DNA from: an uncultured Barnesiella sp.
Lineage (GTDB): Bacteria; Bacteroidota; Bacteroidia; Bacteroidales; Barnesiellaceae
Length of the DNA stretch: 64,000 bases
Direction of reading: 5' to 3'
Assembly: GCA_944320015.1 (NCBI GenBank)
Contig: CALUFO010000001.1
Coordinates: 62,001-126,000 of the forward strand
Below the pieces are notes generated by a model. That model saw only the letters and a list, made by a program, of their open reading frames with translations. It searched no databases and was not told the origin of the DNA. How positions within the stretch are numbered: position 1 is the stretch's first letter; each line of letters begins with the position of its first letter. Both the position numbers and the translations under genes were made by a program. Below are positions 8,822-17,656 of the stretch, in pieces.

Positions 8822-9005
8822 GCGATTATCATTAAAGAATATACGCTCGAGGTGTGTGATATTATCGCCGGAGACGAGTGATTTTAAGTTTTTTAAGACC
8901 TCTTTGCGGGCGATATGAATGGTGGCAGGGCTTGTAGAGCGATCATGCGGCCGGCGGGGAACCAAGTGTTATCACCCGTATCCCGCCGGCTGTGAGTCGT
9001 GTCCC
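8822..9005. other. Intergenic region with GC-rich stem-loop downstream of the portal gene
   Basis: No gene seen. GCCGGCGGGGA (8950-8960) and TCCCGCCGGC (8981-8990) form a strong hairpin about 15 bp after the portal stop codon. There is no T-run after it on the minus strand, so it may protect a 3' end rather than act as a classical terminator. Confidence 0.5.
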
Positions 9006-10862
9006 TCATTGTGCATTCTCGTTTGCCAATGCCGTTCCGGGTTGGTTTTGTCGAATCGCTTGCAATAATTTGTCGGCGAAGGGGAAAGAGCCGTTTTGCA
9101 ATAGCATTTCGAGCGATATTTTGCCGTTTCGGAACAATTCCATGAGGAACTCGTTGGACGCCATTCGCAGCGCCGGAGTCGAAAGCGTTTCGGCGATAGA
9201 GAGGTCAAACTCGGTGTTGCGAACCTCCTCGGGCGTATAGGTCGACGCGTCTTTCCCGCAACTGTTCCCGGCGATGCTTATGTAGCGGTTGTCGGTGTAG
9301 AACTGCTGGATTGTCTTCATGATTTTTATATCCCGGTCTTCCCGGAATGTTTTGAACGATTCGAACAGGTCGAGCAGGTTGGCCGAGGAGTATTGCACCT
9401 GCTGGGAGTATAGCGATGCCGGTGTCCCCGAAGGCGCCGTTTTTCCTTGCATGGCTCCGTGTACGCCCGAAATATCCTCAAACAGCCGCATTTGCAACGA
9501 GAGCATTTCATAAGCTCCCACTTGTGTGGCATTGACCGCTATTTGTTGCGGCATGGGCGAGCCGGGACGGGGGCGGAACAGAATGATTCCGTTGTATTTG
9601 GTCCATTCGTCGGCAATATCCTCGATGGTCATGCCGTTGGGGATTTGATCCTCGGGGAACAGCAATACCCCTTTGGCGCTCGACCCCATGATGAAGTCGA
9701 TCATGGTGATGAGTCGGTTGATGTACCGCTGTTGGTCTATGACATCTTCGACAAACGCATGCACCTCGCCGTCGATGAGCGGATATAGTTTGAACACATA
9801 TGGGTGCTCGCCATGCCAGTATGGAGTCTCTCCTTCGTCCAAAAGGTCGCCCAGTGGCGAGAAGAACCGGTAGTGCCAAGATGGGATTACGCTCCATTCC
9901 GTTTCGATGAGCGGTACGGCATTCTCGTCGATCCCTTTCGAACGGGCTTCGCGCAATCTCTCGTCATTCTCTTTCTCGATGAGCCCGGCCTCTGTGACGG
10001 GGACATGGTAATATTCGCCCGAGCGGAAGTCGTGACAGCTCAGCACTTCGTTGCTTTCGAGTTTCCACACCTCGATTACACGGCACAAATCGGGAGAGGA
10101 GGGCATAAAGAAATCGAGCCGGTCGATAGACTGTGCCGTGAGGTTCTCGAAATTGTGCCGCACGGTTTCGTTATCGGCCTCGCCATAAATGTTGCGCAGT
10201 TGTACCGCCCGGGTTCGGGAGCCGAAAGAGAACCTCGATATGACCTCGGCTATGGTCATGTCGTGTAGCTCGCCGATGAGCGTGCAATCCCAATGCCGGC
10301 TATCCTCCATGGCGTTGAAAAACATGCGGTTCGGATTTATTTCGTCGACCCACACGTCGGTTTTTCCTCGGCGGTAGCCATATCCTATTTTTTGGATACA
10401 GATGCCCGAGATGAGAAACTCTTCCAGCGTGCGGCTGTCGAGTTCCTGCAACCGGTTGTGCTGGTAGGCATATTGAACGGCGGCGCTCATCAGTTCGCCC
10501 AGACTTTGCTCCTGTCGGTCACGGGCAATGCACACCGGCTGGGTTTGGTTGTTGCGGAATTGTCCCAAAACCGCCTTGACCATTTGTCGAATGAGGTTGT
10601 TTTTCAAGGGCACTTTTCCCTGTTCCCGTATATACTCTTCTTCGCTCATGACCCTGCCGTCGGGGAGTTTTATCAAGTCGTTCCACTGTTTCCCGTAGGT
10701 ATAATCTCGGTTCCGCTTGCGTTTGTGCCTGAAATGCTCGATTTCTTCCCACGCCTTTTGAGCCTGTAACAATATGGGATAATGCGACCGCTCTATTTCT
10801 CCGATTTGCCTGCCATTCCCGCTCCCATTTGTCGATAGTGCTTTATACCCATTATTTGCCAT
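9006..10862 (-). CDS. Phage portal protein (podovirus type), isolated from any prophage
   Basis: 618 aa, intact. Portal proteins form the dodecameric ring at the capsid vertex through which DNA is packaged and leaves. Family-like features: an N-terminal helical region with DYTYGKQW; PLKNNLIRQMVKAVLGQFRNN; EINPNRMFFNAMEDSRHWDC; the long-helix region INRLITMIDFIMGSSAKG followed by LLFPEDQIPNGMTIEDIADEW (around 380-425); and the late crown-helix region QVQYSSANLLDLFESFKTF plus REDRD (around 500-525). These resemble portals of podovirus-like Bacteroidota phages. The gene stands alone: 317 bp to the gene downstream and a divergent unrelated gene upstream. No terminase, capsid or protease gene is nearby. 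It carries the shared promoter at 10887-10927. Lack of frameshifts over 1.86 kb argues for selection rather than decay. Confidence 0.85.
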   Translation of the reverse strand: MANNGYKALSTNGSGNGRQIGEIERSHYPILLQAQKAWEEIEHFRHKRKRNRDYTYGKQWNDLIKLPDGRVMSEEEYIREQGKVPLKNNLIRQMVKAVLGQFRNNQTQPVCIARDRQEQSLGELMSAAVQYAYQHNRLQELDSRTLEEFLISGICIQKIGYGYRRGKTDVWVDEINPNRMFFNAMEDSRHWDCTLIGELHDMTIAEVISRFSFGSRTRAVQLRNIYGEADNETVRHNFENLTAQSIDRLDFFMPSSPDLCRVIEVWKLESNEVLSCHDFRSGEYYHVPVTEAGLIEKENDERLREARSKGIDENAVPLIETEWSVIPSWHYRFFSPLGDLLDEGETPYWHGEHPYVFKLYPLIDGEVHAFVEDVIDQQRYINRLITMIDFIMGSSAKGVLLFPEDQIPNGMTIEDIADEWTKYNGIILFRPRPGSPMPQQIAVNATQVGAYEMLSLQMRLFEDISGVHGAMQGKTAPSGTPASLYSQQVQYSSANLLDLFESFKTFREDRDIKIMKTIQQFYTDNRYISIAGNSCGKDASTYTPEEVRNTEFDLSIAETLSTPALRMASNEFLMELFRNGKISLEMLLQNGSFPFADKLLQAIRQNQPGTALANENAQ

Positions 10863-10886
10863 AATTTTTTATTTTTTAGTTTGTTG

Positions 10887-10927
10887 CAAAGGAAGCGGGC
10901 AATGTCGTCGTTTTTATGGCATGATTG
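10887..10927 (-). promoter_or_regulatory. Shared virion-regulon promoter, copy 2
   Basis: Minus-strand CAATCATGCCA (10927-10917), 26 nt, TTTG (10890-10887; extended -7 TTCCTTTG), then 24 nt to the portal ATG at 10862. Same architecture as at 3901-3941 and 30068-30108. Confidence 0.65.
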
Positions 10928-11070
10928 CATAAAAGTATTGTGTTGTAAAATCATTCTTGTAGATATGGTTTTTAGTTAGAGTCTTAAAAAGATATAAAAT
11001 GTGCATGTTTTTTTGTTGTCTCATTTATTTCTAATAATATTATAAACAAATAATTTTAATATATGGACGT

Positions 11071-11646
11071 ATGAAAAGAATAATTTTGATTGGTTTAATC
11101 GTTATTTGTGGTATTGGAACTTTGTCTGCTCAGTTTTCGATGGGGCCTAAAATAGGATTGAATGTTAGTTCGTTTAGTGGATCGGATGGTAAATATAAAG
11201 CAGGAGTGAATGTAGGACTTATGGCTAACTATCGGTTTAATAAACTATTGGCTATACAACCCGAATTTTTGTATTCATTACAGGGAAGTGGCGCCGATAC
11301 CGGCTATGATGATGTAGCGGCGAAATACGATGTGCATTATATCAATATTCCTGTGTTGTTGAAAATATATCCTTGGTCCGGTCTAAATATTCATTTGGGA
11401 CCACAATTTTCTTTTTTCGTCGATGATAAGGTGTCGGTAAAATCTGGCGGAACTGAAATTTCGGCAGACGGGCTTGATAATATTAACTCGTTTGACTTCG
11501 CCTTAGCTATGGGAATAGGATATGAATTTAATTTTGGTCTAACTTTCGATGCTCGATTTAATTTAGGCTTGACTAAAATTGTAAATGATTACGAAGACAA
11601 AAACAGGGTATTCATGTTTTCGGTAGGCTATAAGATTGATTTGTGA
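11071..11646 (+). CDS. Outer-membrane beta-barrel protein (PorT/OmpX-like)
   Basis: 191 aa with a signal peptide (residues 1-20, ending GTLSA) followed by alternating amphipathic strands typical of small 8-stranded outer-membrane barrels of Bacteroidota: GPKIGLNVSSFSG, KAGVNVGLMANYRF, LAIQPEFLYSLQGSG, YINIPVLLKIYPW, LNIHLGPQFSFF, ending in FSVGYKIDL. The last residues have the aromatic/hydrophobic pattern used for barrel assembly. Such proteins are often annotated as porin-family or PorT-family; no transport role can be assigned. The gene and its upstream region are visibly more AT-rich than the neighbours, which may reflect transfer. It is monocistronic; no consensus promoter is obvious in the AT-rich leader. 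Confidence 0.75.
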   Translation: MKRIILIGLIVICGIGTLSAQFSMGPKIGLNVSSFSGSDGKYKAGVNVGLMANYRFNKLLAIQPEFLYSLQGSGADTGYDDVAAKYDVHYINIPVLLKIYPWSGLNIHLGPQFSFFVDDKVSVKSGGTEISADGLDNINSFDFALAMGIGYEFNFGLTFDARFNLGLTKIVNDYEDKNRVFMFSVGYKIDL

Positions 11647-11743
11647 TGAGAGATATTTTAAGGCAGCAATCAATGCGCTGTGCAGAGACGAATTTTAGAC
11701 TTTTTCCTGTGTCACAACTGGGATATAGGGGAGAAGTGTGAAT

Positions 11744-11946
11744 AGTTTAAACTCTCCCTCTGTGTTCCCCGTAAGGGGAATATAGGGGGAGTGCCGTAGG
11801 CGAGGGGGTTTTAAACTCTTTTACACCTGTGTTCCCTGCAATCGGCAGGGGAGAGGGGTTGAAAACCAAGAGTTTAAAAACTTGTATATGAAGATAGTTT
11901 AAACTCCTTCTCTGCTTGGCAGTAGCCGAGATAGGCGAGGGAGTTG
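11744..11946. repeat. Cluster of three imperfect palindromic (REP-like) units
   Basis: Three stem-loop units of about 50-75 bp lie between two convergent genes. Unit 1 (11744-11820) has outer arms AGTTTAAACTCTCCCTC and GAGGGGGTTTTAAACTC with an inner hairpin TTCCCCGTAAGGGGAA. Unit 2 (about 11814-11876) has arms AACTCTT / AAGAGTTT and inner CCCTGC-AATCG-GCAGGG. Unit 3 (11896-11946) has AGTTTAAACTCC and GGCGAGGGAGTT. The palindrome AGTTTAAACT occurs exactly at 11744-11753 and 11896-11905. The whole fills the gap between the genes. Confidence 0.6.
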
Positions 11947-11955
11947 CGATTGGGG

Positions 11956-12273
11956 TTAAGCATAGGGCTCGGCGATGTCGCCCGGGCTTAAATAATCGCG
12001 AAGCCATTCATGGGCGTCGCTACTGCCCAGGTCGTCGGCGAAGCCCATATACTCGGCGATAATTTCGAGCGATTCGGGCGACTGCCCGGCAATCGATTCG
12101 GCCACGGCCCAAGCGGCGTCGGCGTCGCCTGCCTGCATTGCCTCCCACAGCGGGCGGTCGATAATGAATTGCCTTTCGCATTCAAAAAACTCGTCCCAGT
12201 GCACGATGTGTATATGCTTGTCGATCACTTCGAGTCGCAGGTAGTTTTGGGGAAATGGATATTCTGGTTTCAT
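11956..12273 (-). CDS. Hypothetical acidic protein downstream of miaA
   Basis: 105 aa from the ATG at 12271-12273; longer in-frame readings would overlap the miaA stop region and add an unlikely Pro-rich N-terminus. It is acidic, with an N-terminal strand-rich part (YLRLEVIDKHIHIVHWDEFFECERQFIID) and a helical Ala-rich second half with repeats of AWAVAESIAG / SLEIIAEYMG type spacing. There is no signal peptide or membrane segment. It lies 49 bp after miaA on the same strand and is probably the last gene of that operon. I do not recognise the family and assign no function. Confidence 0.6.
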   Translation of the reverse strand: MKPEYPFPQNYLRLEVIDKHIHIVHWDEFFECERQFIIDRPLWEAMQAGDADAAWAVAESIAGQSPESLEIIAEYMGFADDLGSSDAHEWLRDYLSPGDIAEPYA

Positions 12274-12322
12274 ACGGTTTGTATTTGGATATGGGTGAGA
12301 GGGCGCCGGGTGGCAGGCTTGG

Positions 12323-13258
12323 TTAAAAGTTTTTTCCCGTGGTGTGCCGGGCAATCTCCTCGTCGATGCGGGTCAACTTCTCGGGAAGGGGCAGGAAGGC
12401 GTCGAGCCAGAAGATATCGAAGCCCCGGCGCTCCATGCCTCGGAACCAAGTCATTTGCCGTTTGGCGAATTGATGTATGGCGATTTCGAGCAATGCGACC
12501 ATTTGGTCATACGAGGTGCGGCCGATGAGGTATTCGGTAATGTGCTTGTATTCCAGACCGTAATAGATGAGCGATTCGGGCTCGATACCCCGGTCGAGCA
12601 ATCCTTGTACCTCGGCGACCATGCCTTGGTCGAGCCGGTCTCGCAGCCGTTGCGAGATTTTTGCCCGGCGGCTTTCGCGGTCGATGTTCACCCCGATAAT
12701 CAAGGCGTTTTTCACGGGGTTGGGGATAAGTTTCTCGGGTTCCTGCCGGGAGTAGTAATCGGCGATTTCGATAGCCCGGATTGCACGTTTGCAAGTATCT
12801 GTGTCGGTTTGGTTGTGCAGGGTTTTGTAGCTTTTGAGAATTTCTTCCAGTTCGGGGAGCGATTTGTCGGCGAGGCTTTCGCGCAGGGCTTTGTTTTCGG
12901 GGACGGGCGGCAGGGAGTAGCCTTTGAGAACGGCCTCTAAATACAATCCTGTACCACCGCAGAGGATAGGCGTTTTCCCCCGGGCGACAATATCGGCGTA
13001 AACGGCGTTGTAGTCGCGAATGTATTCAAACAGGTTGTATTTATATCCGGGCGGGCAGATGTCTATCAAATGGTAGGCGATAGGCTTCCCTTCGAAGGTG
13101 TATTCCGACAGGTCTTTGCCGGTGCCGATATCCATCGAACGGTATATCTGCCGGGAGTCGGCACTGATGATTTCGGTGTCGAGATGGGCGGCCAAAGCTA
13201 CGGCCAGCGAGGTTTTCCCCGATGCGGTGGGGCCTAATATCGTAATTAAATCAAGCAT
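12323..13258 (-). CDS. miaA: tRNA dimethylallyltransferase
   Basis: 311 aa. It transfers a dimethylallyl group to N6 of A37 in tRNAs that read UNN codons, which helps reading-frame maintenance. The P-loop GPTASGKT follows directly after the start (residues 8-15), and the conserved SADSRQIYRSMDIGTGK, GGTGLYLEAVLKG and the later RQMTWFRG motif are all present. The ATG at 13256-13258 overlaps the end of the upstream gene by 8 bp (ATGCTTGA), so translation is probably coupled to it. Length is as usual for the family. Confidence 0.95.
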   Translation of the reverse strand: MLDLITILGPTASGKTSLAVALAAHLDTEIISADSRQIYRSMDIGTGKDLSEYTFEGKPIAYHLIDICPPGYKYNLFEYIRDYNAVYADIVARGKTPILCGGTGLYLEAVLKGYSLPPVPENKALRESLADKSLPELEEILKSYKTLHNQTDTDTCKRAIRAIEIADYYSRQEPEKLIPNPVKNALIIGVNIDRESRRAKISQRLRDRLDQGMVAEVQGLLDRGIEPESLIYYGLEYKHITEYLIGRTSYDQMVALLEIAIHQFAKRQMTWFRGMERRGFDIFWLDAFLPLPEKLTRIDEEIARHTTGKNF

Positions 13259-14564
13259 CGCAACAATTTGAAGAAGATTTGCTTCGGGCAATCAATTTCC
13301 GAATCCATTTATTTATGCGGTATAAAAAAGAGTCGTCGTTGTGACGGCTCACATAAAGCCAAACGGGGTCGTCAAACTCGATGCCCGACGACTCGATACC
13401 CCGTAGCGAGAAAGTTGGTTTATACCCTCGTATGGGGTATCTTCTTTTCCCGTTGCTGTAATAGGTGCGGGCTGTGTTGACGACTGTGTAAAAGCGGGCG
13501 TAGGTCTCTTTGAAAAGGGGGTAGAGCCCGTTGTGGTGGAAGAGCCGGGCAATATCTTCTATGGTGTACCATCGGCCGTTGTAGCGGGTTAATTTGTTTT
13601 GCTCTTCTTGGGGAATGAACAAGACGTATTGTCCCACTCTGCGCCACGAGTGCTCTGCGGTGGCCGAGGATATGTGGTGCAAATCGGGGTTTTCTATGTC
13701 GAGTTCCTCCTGTATGATTTTTCGGGCGATATGCTCTTCCTCTTCTTGTGTTGAGCAGTAATCGGTATAGCGATGTATGGGCACATCGAGTCCTTTGCCG
13801 CTGTTAAATTCGTTCTCGTCGCCTTTGTTGGGGATAAGGAAAATCTTTTCTTGGCCGATGATCATGACCCGGATGACGGTGAAGAAGTAATCCATCTCCT
13901 GCTCGTCATGGTTGTCGACAAAGTGCTTGCTTTTCCTCTCGTGGCTCTCGAAGAGTTGCCGAATCAATAATCGGCGAACGACCTCGAAGATGATGACGGC
14001 GATACTCAATCCCAACGGGAAATAAAAGTAAAAGTACCTCCCGGCGGGGCTTTGCCGCTTTATCCCGATGAGAAAAAGCACTCCTGCGAGAAGCGTCACC
14101 AGGAAGGCCCCCATTAGTGTGAGCCGCACGATATAGTGAGTTTCGTAACGGCTGAAATCGCCTAAGAGATGCCGCTCTCGAATCCCGCCACGCTTCAATA
14201 TACACTGGTGGCAGAAAGGAGGCTTTATATTGCGGTATTCAAACAGGTATAGCATGACTGCCATACAGGACGCAAAGGCTATAACGATGGGTAGGTCGCT
14301 ATATCCCAATGTGGATAAAAAGGCATGTACACAGCCACTGAATATCATGGACCAGCCTGTTGCCCAGCCTATTATTCCGCACCCTTTGGAGATGTTGATG
14401 GCGAGCCGGGAGATAAAGACCCATATGATACCTACGGCAATCGAGGTGAAGATAACGACATTCTCGTCGAACGATGGTGCCAATCCCCACACAAGGATAG
14501 CGGGCAATAATCCTAAGGAGTAGATGGTAGACCAACTTATTGGGTAGCTTTTTCGCTTTCTCAT
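13251..14564 (-). CDS. Polytopic membrane protein of unknown function
   Basis: 437 aa. The N-terminal half has about six hydrophobic segments (roughly residues 14-32, 35-55, 62-80, 86-106, 150-170, 180-198), interrupted by a cytosolic-looking stretch with a CHQC pair and basic residues (about 115-140). The C-terminal half (about 215-437) is soluble, charged, and contains motifs such as WRRVGQYVLFIPQEEQNKL and NGRWYTIEDIARLFHHNGLYP, vaguely like a Nudix-type alpha/beta fold, though I see no Nudix box. It lies 19 bp downstream of the S9 peptidase gene and overlaps miaA by 8 bp, so it is the middle gene of that operon. I do not recognise the family. Confidence 0.7.
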   Translation of the reverse strand: MRKRKSYPISWSTIYSLGLLPAILVWGLAPSFDENVVIFTSIAVGIIWVFISRLAINISKGCGIIGWATGWSMIFSGCVHAFLSTLGYSDLPIVIAFASCMAVMLYLFEYRNIKPPFCHQCILKRGGIRERHLLGDFSRYETHYIVRLTLMGAFLVTLLAGVLFLIGIKRQSPAGRYFYFYFPLGLSIAVIIFEVVRRLLIRQLFESHERKSKHFVDNHDEQEMDYFFTVIRVMIIGQEKIFLIPNKGDENEFNSGKGLDVPIHRYTDYCSTQEEEEHIARKIIQEELDIENPDLHHISSATAEHSWRRVGQYVLFIPQEEQNKLTRYNGRWYTIEDIARLFHHNGLYPLFKETYARFYTVVNTARTYYSNGKRRYPIRGYKPTFSLRGIESSGIEFDDPVWLYVSRHNDDSFLYRINKWIRKLIARSKSSSNCCDA

Positions 14565-14583
14565 GGGGGTTGTGTAAAATCTG

Positions 14584-16761
14584 TTAGTTCAATTTGGCGG
14601 TAAAGAAGTCGCACACTCTGGTGAAGAGGTGATGTCTGATGTTGCACCCCCGTATGTGATGATCTTGGTTGGTATATATCTGTGTGTCGAATTGTATGCC
14701 GGCTTCGACGAGAGCCGCCGAATATTGCAGCGTGTTGAGAAAATGCACGTTGTCGTCGGCTGTTCCCGAGACCAGCAACAGGCTCCCTTTCAAATTCGGA
14801 GCATGGGTGATGGGCGCCGACTGTTTATATCCGTCGCTGTTTTCTTTGGGGGTGCGCATAAAACGTTCGGAGTAAATAGTGTCGTAGTACCGCCAGTCGG
14901 TCACCGGAGCTATGGCGACCCCCGCACGATAGATGCCGCCACCCGTCGATAGAGCCATGAGGGTTTCGTAACCGCCATAACTCCAACCGTATATCCCTAT
15001 GCGATCGCCGTCTACATAGGGCAGCGACCGCATGTATTCGGCTCCGGCCACTTGGTCCTCGGTCTCGAATTTTCCCAATTGCATATAGACTGCTGTTTCG
15101 TAGGCTCGGCTGCGGCCGCCGGTTCCCCGCCCATCAACACAGGCGACGATAAATCCACGGGTTACCAAATAGTGTTCCCAGTCTATTTTCCAGTTGTCCA
15201 ATACCGATTGCGAGCCGGGGCCGCTGTATTGCGTCATGACGACCGGGTAGCGTTTCGACGGGTCGAAATTCGAGGGCTTCAGGATATAGCCATTCATCTT
15301 GTCGCCCACGTTGTTGAGGCAGGTAAAGAACTCTTTTCGGGGCAAGTCGCATTGGGCGGCCCACGCTTTGAGGTCGGCATTGTCTTCGAGGGTGCGTACT
15401 GTTTTCCCCCGTGCGTCGCACACGGTTACGATGAGCGGCTCGGCGCTATTGCTATACCGGTTGATAAAGAAACTGCACGAAGGGTTGAATACCGCTTTGT
15501 TGGTACCGATTCTCTCCGAGAGTTTGGTCTCGACGCCTTTCTCGGTCATCTTGTAGATAGCGCTGTAAAGAGGCCCTTCTTGATTCGATTCGTAGAAATA
15601 GGCTCGGTTTTTTGCATCGTATCCCAAGAACGACGAGACATTCCATTCTCCACGGGTTATCTGTTTGGCCAAGACGCCGTTATAGTTGTAGCGATAGAGG
15701 TGTTGATAACCGCTGCGACAACTTGCCAATATGAAAAACTCGGGATAAAATACGATGTTATCCAGAATAGACTCCTTGATCCAAGTTTTGTCGGTCTCGC
15801 GCAAAAGCAACTTGGCGACCCCCGATTTGGGGTTGACGGTGTATATGTCCATCTCGTTCTGTGTGCGGTTCAATGCGATGACAGCCAGCTTGTCGGGGTC
15901 GGGAGTAAATTGGATTCGGGGGATATAGTCCTCTGCCGAAAGGGGCAGATTCATCGTTTTTAGGGCGCGGGTCTCGACCGTATAGGAGTGTACCGATACC
16001 TTTGAATTGGCTTCGCCGGCCACGGGATATTTGTAACTGAATCTGCCCGGATAGAGCATATACTCGGGATAGGAGGGGCAATAGCCTTCGTAGAGCGAGA
16101 ACGAGTATTCGGGGACTTGGCTTTCGTCGAATTTCACGAACGCCAGCGTGGCGTCGTCGGGCGACCATTGCAGGGTCGAGGTCAAGGCAAACTCTTCCTC
16201 ATACACCCAATCGGGTACACCGTTGATGATTTTATTCCGCTTGCCGTCGCGGGTTACTGCCACCTCGGTGCCGTAGTCGAGTTTTTTGATAAAGATATTG
16301 TTGTCCCTCACAAACGCTACCATACGGCCATTGGGCGAATATACGGCAACTTGTTGCTTCCCGCCTTCCGAGAGGGGTTTCAACAAATTGCGGCGTATCT
16401 CGAATGTGTAATAGGTGGCCTTGAACGAGCGGCGGTAAATAGGTTCAGAGTCGGCATAGATGAGCAGATGCTTCTCGTCGGGACTGAGGGAGAAGCCGTC
16501 GAACTGCTTCAAAGAGCATTCCCGGGCGGTCTCGACATCGAAGAGGGTATCGACTTCCTGTCCAGTGCGATACTCGCATTTCACGATACGGGTATTCCCG
16601 TTGGTCGCCATATAGTAGTGTATGCCGTCGGTCGAAGGATATGTTTCGGCCACATCTTTGGGCTGGAACCTACCCGATGTAATATCTTCCAAAGTGAAAG
16701 CGCTGGCTGTGAGTGTAGAAAGCACGATGGCGCACAAGGTGATAAACGCTGTTTTTTTCAT
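14584..16761 (-). CDS. S9B prolyl oligopeptidase-family peptidase (dipeptidyl peptidase IV-like)
   Basis: 725 aa with a signal peptide (KKTAFITLCAIVLSTLTASA). The N-terminal two thirds are a DPP IV-type beta-propeller (DPPIV_N; about residues 60-430, including the YEEEFAL motif around 200 that carries the Glu pair that binds the substrate N-terminus). The C-terminal alpha/beta-hydrolase domain holds the catalytic triad: Ser594 in GWSYGG, Asp669/670 in GTADDNVHF, and the His701/702 pair in NQDHHIRG. This suggests removal of Xaa-Pro or Xaa-Ala dipeptides from peptides in the periplasm. It heads the operon with the membrane protein, miaA and the small gene at 11956. A -7 element lies at 16846-16853. 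Confidence 0.92.
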   Translation of the reverse strand: MKKTAFITLCAIVLSTLTASAFTLEDITSGRFQPKDVAETYPSTDGIHYYMATNGNTRIVKCEYRTGQEVDTLFDVETARECSLKQFDGFSLSPDEKHLLIYADSEPIYRRSFKATYYTFEIRRNLLKPLSEGGKQQVAVYSPNGRMVAFVRDNNIFIKKLDYGTEVAVTRDGKRNKIINGVPDWVYEEEFALTSTLQWSPDDATLAFVKFDESQVPEYSFSLYEGYCPSYPEYMLYPGRFSYKYPVAGEANSKVSVHSYTVETRALKTMNLPLSAEDYIPRIQFTPDPDKLAVIALNRTQNEMDIYTVNPKSGVAKLLLRETDKTWIKESILDNIVFYPEFFILASCRSGYQHLYRYNYNGVLAKQITRGEWNVSSFLGYDAKNRAYFYESNQEGPLYSAIYKMTEKGVETKLSERIGTNKAVFNPSCSFFINRYSNSAEPLIVTVCDARGKTVRTLEDNADLKAWAAQCDLPRKEFFTCLNNVGDKMNGYILKPSNFDPSKRYPVVMTQYSGPGSQSVLDNWKIDWEHYLVTRGFIVACVDGRGTGGRSRAYETAVYMQLGKFETEDQVAGAEYMRSLPYVDGDRIGIYGWSYGGYETLMALSTGGGIYRAGVAIAPVTDWRYYDTIYSERFMRTPKENSDGYKQSAPITHAPNLKGSLLLVSGTADDNVHFLNTLQYSAALVEAGIQFDTQIYTNQDHHIRGCNIRHHLFTRVCDFFTAKLN

Positions 16762-16845
16762 TGTATGAATGATGATAAAGTTGTTTCTTTCGTATAACAG
16801 ACTATGCTCACTCGATAAATGCCCGGAGTAGAGTCGTTTTTATTA

Positions 16846-16853
16846 CAAAAGTA
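16846..16853 (-). promoter_or_regulatory. Putative -7 element for the S9 peptidase-miaA operon
   Basis: TACTTTTG on the minus strand matches TAnnTTTG, 84 bp before the ATG; the -33 partner is weak. Confidence 0.45.
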
Positions 16854-16957
16854 GAAAAAATACAATAAAGAAAAGGATATATATAAAGATTAACAAAATT
16901 CCGGGCTGTTTCGGGGCTGTGAGGAGGTGTTGTAAAAAATCTTTTGCCGGGGCAATA

Positions 16958-16989
16958 TTTCCCCGATTCCCGATAAATTGTTAAGTTTG
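16958..16989 (+). promoter_or_regulatory. Promoter of ruvA
   Basis: TTTC (16958-16961), 20-bp spacer, TAAGTTTG (16982-16989), close to the Bacteroidota consensus, 26 bp before the ruvA ATG. Confidence 0.65.
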
Positions 16990-17015
16990 CACACAGAACT
17001 TGACAAAAAAACGAC

Positions 17016-17597
17016 ATGATAGAATATATTACGGGCGAGGTGGTAGAACTCACTCCCGCCACGGCGATAGTCGAGTGCATGGGTATAGGCTATTTGCTCA
17101 ATATCTCGTTGAATACCTATTCGAGCCTGTCGAAAGGCCGGTCGACACGCCTTTATGTCTACGAGGCCATTCGCGAGGACGCCTATCAACTCTATGGATT
17201 TGGCGACCGTCACGAACGAGAGTTATTTGTGTCGCTCATCTCGGTATCGGGGGTGGGGCCCAATACCGCGCGCATGATATTGTCGTCGTTGAATCCGGCC
17301 GAATTGGAGCAGGCGATAGCTTCTGAAAACTTGGGGCTGCTCAAATCGGTGAAGGGGATAGGCGCCAAAACCGCCCAACGTGTAATTGTTGACTTGAAAG
17401 ATAAAATAAAACCTACCGACAATCCGTTAGTAATAAGCACGCCCGCCGCTTCGGAAACTTACGAAGAGGCTGTGGCTGCGTTGGTGATGCTTGGATTTTC
17501 ACAGCCTCAATCGCAAAAAGCGGTTCAGAAACTATTGCGTGAAACCCCTTCGTTACGGGTCGAGGAGGTCATCAAACAGGCTCTGAAAATGCTCTGA
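17016..17597 (+). CDS. ruvA: Holliday junction branch migration complex subunit RuvA
   Basis: 193 aa. RuvA binds Holliday junctions as a tetramer and loads the RuvB motor. Three parts are visible: the N-terminal OB-fold (residues 1-62, with [22 protein letters not shown]), the helix-hairpin-helix domain with both HhH motifs ([14 protein letters not shown] and [20 protein letters not shown], about 70-130) and the C-terminal RuvB-binding domain (about 148-193, [21 protein letters not shown]). It is 59 bp upstream of sprA; the ruvA-sprA pairing is common in Bacteroidota. Confidence 0.96.
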   Translation: MIEYITGEVVELTPATAIVECMGIGYLLNISLNTYSSLSKGRSTRLYVYEAIREDAYQLYGFGDRHERELFVSLISVSGVGPNTARMILSSLNPAELEQAIASENLGLLKSVKGIGAKTAQRVIVDLKDKIKPTDNPLVISTPAASETYEEAVAALVMLGFSQPQSQKAVQKLLRETPSLRVEEVIKQALKML

Positions 17598-17656
17598 TAC
17601 CAGCTTCGTTCCCTCTTTGAAGGAGGGGGAATCGGAAATTTGTACAGGAGTATCGA

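Noticed and set aside
8929-8940. CCTGCCA on the minus strand downstream of the portal gene
   Set aside because: No ATC before it, no TTTG/TTTA at 26 nt, and no start codon at the expected distance.
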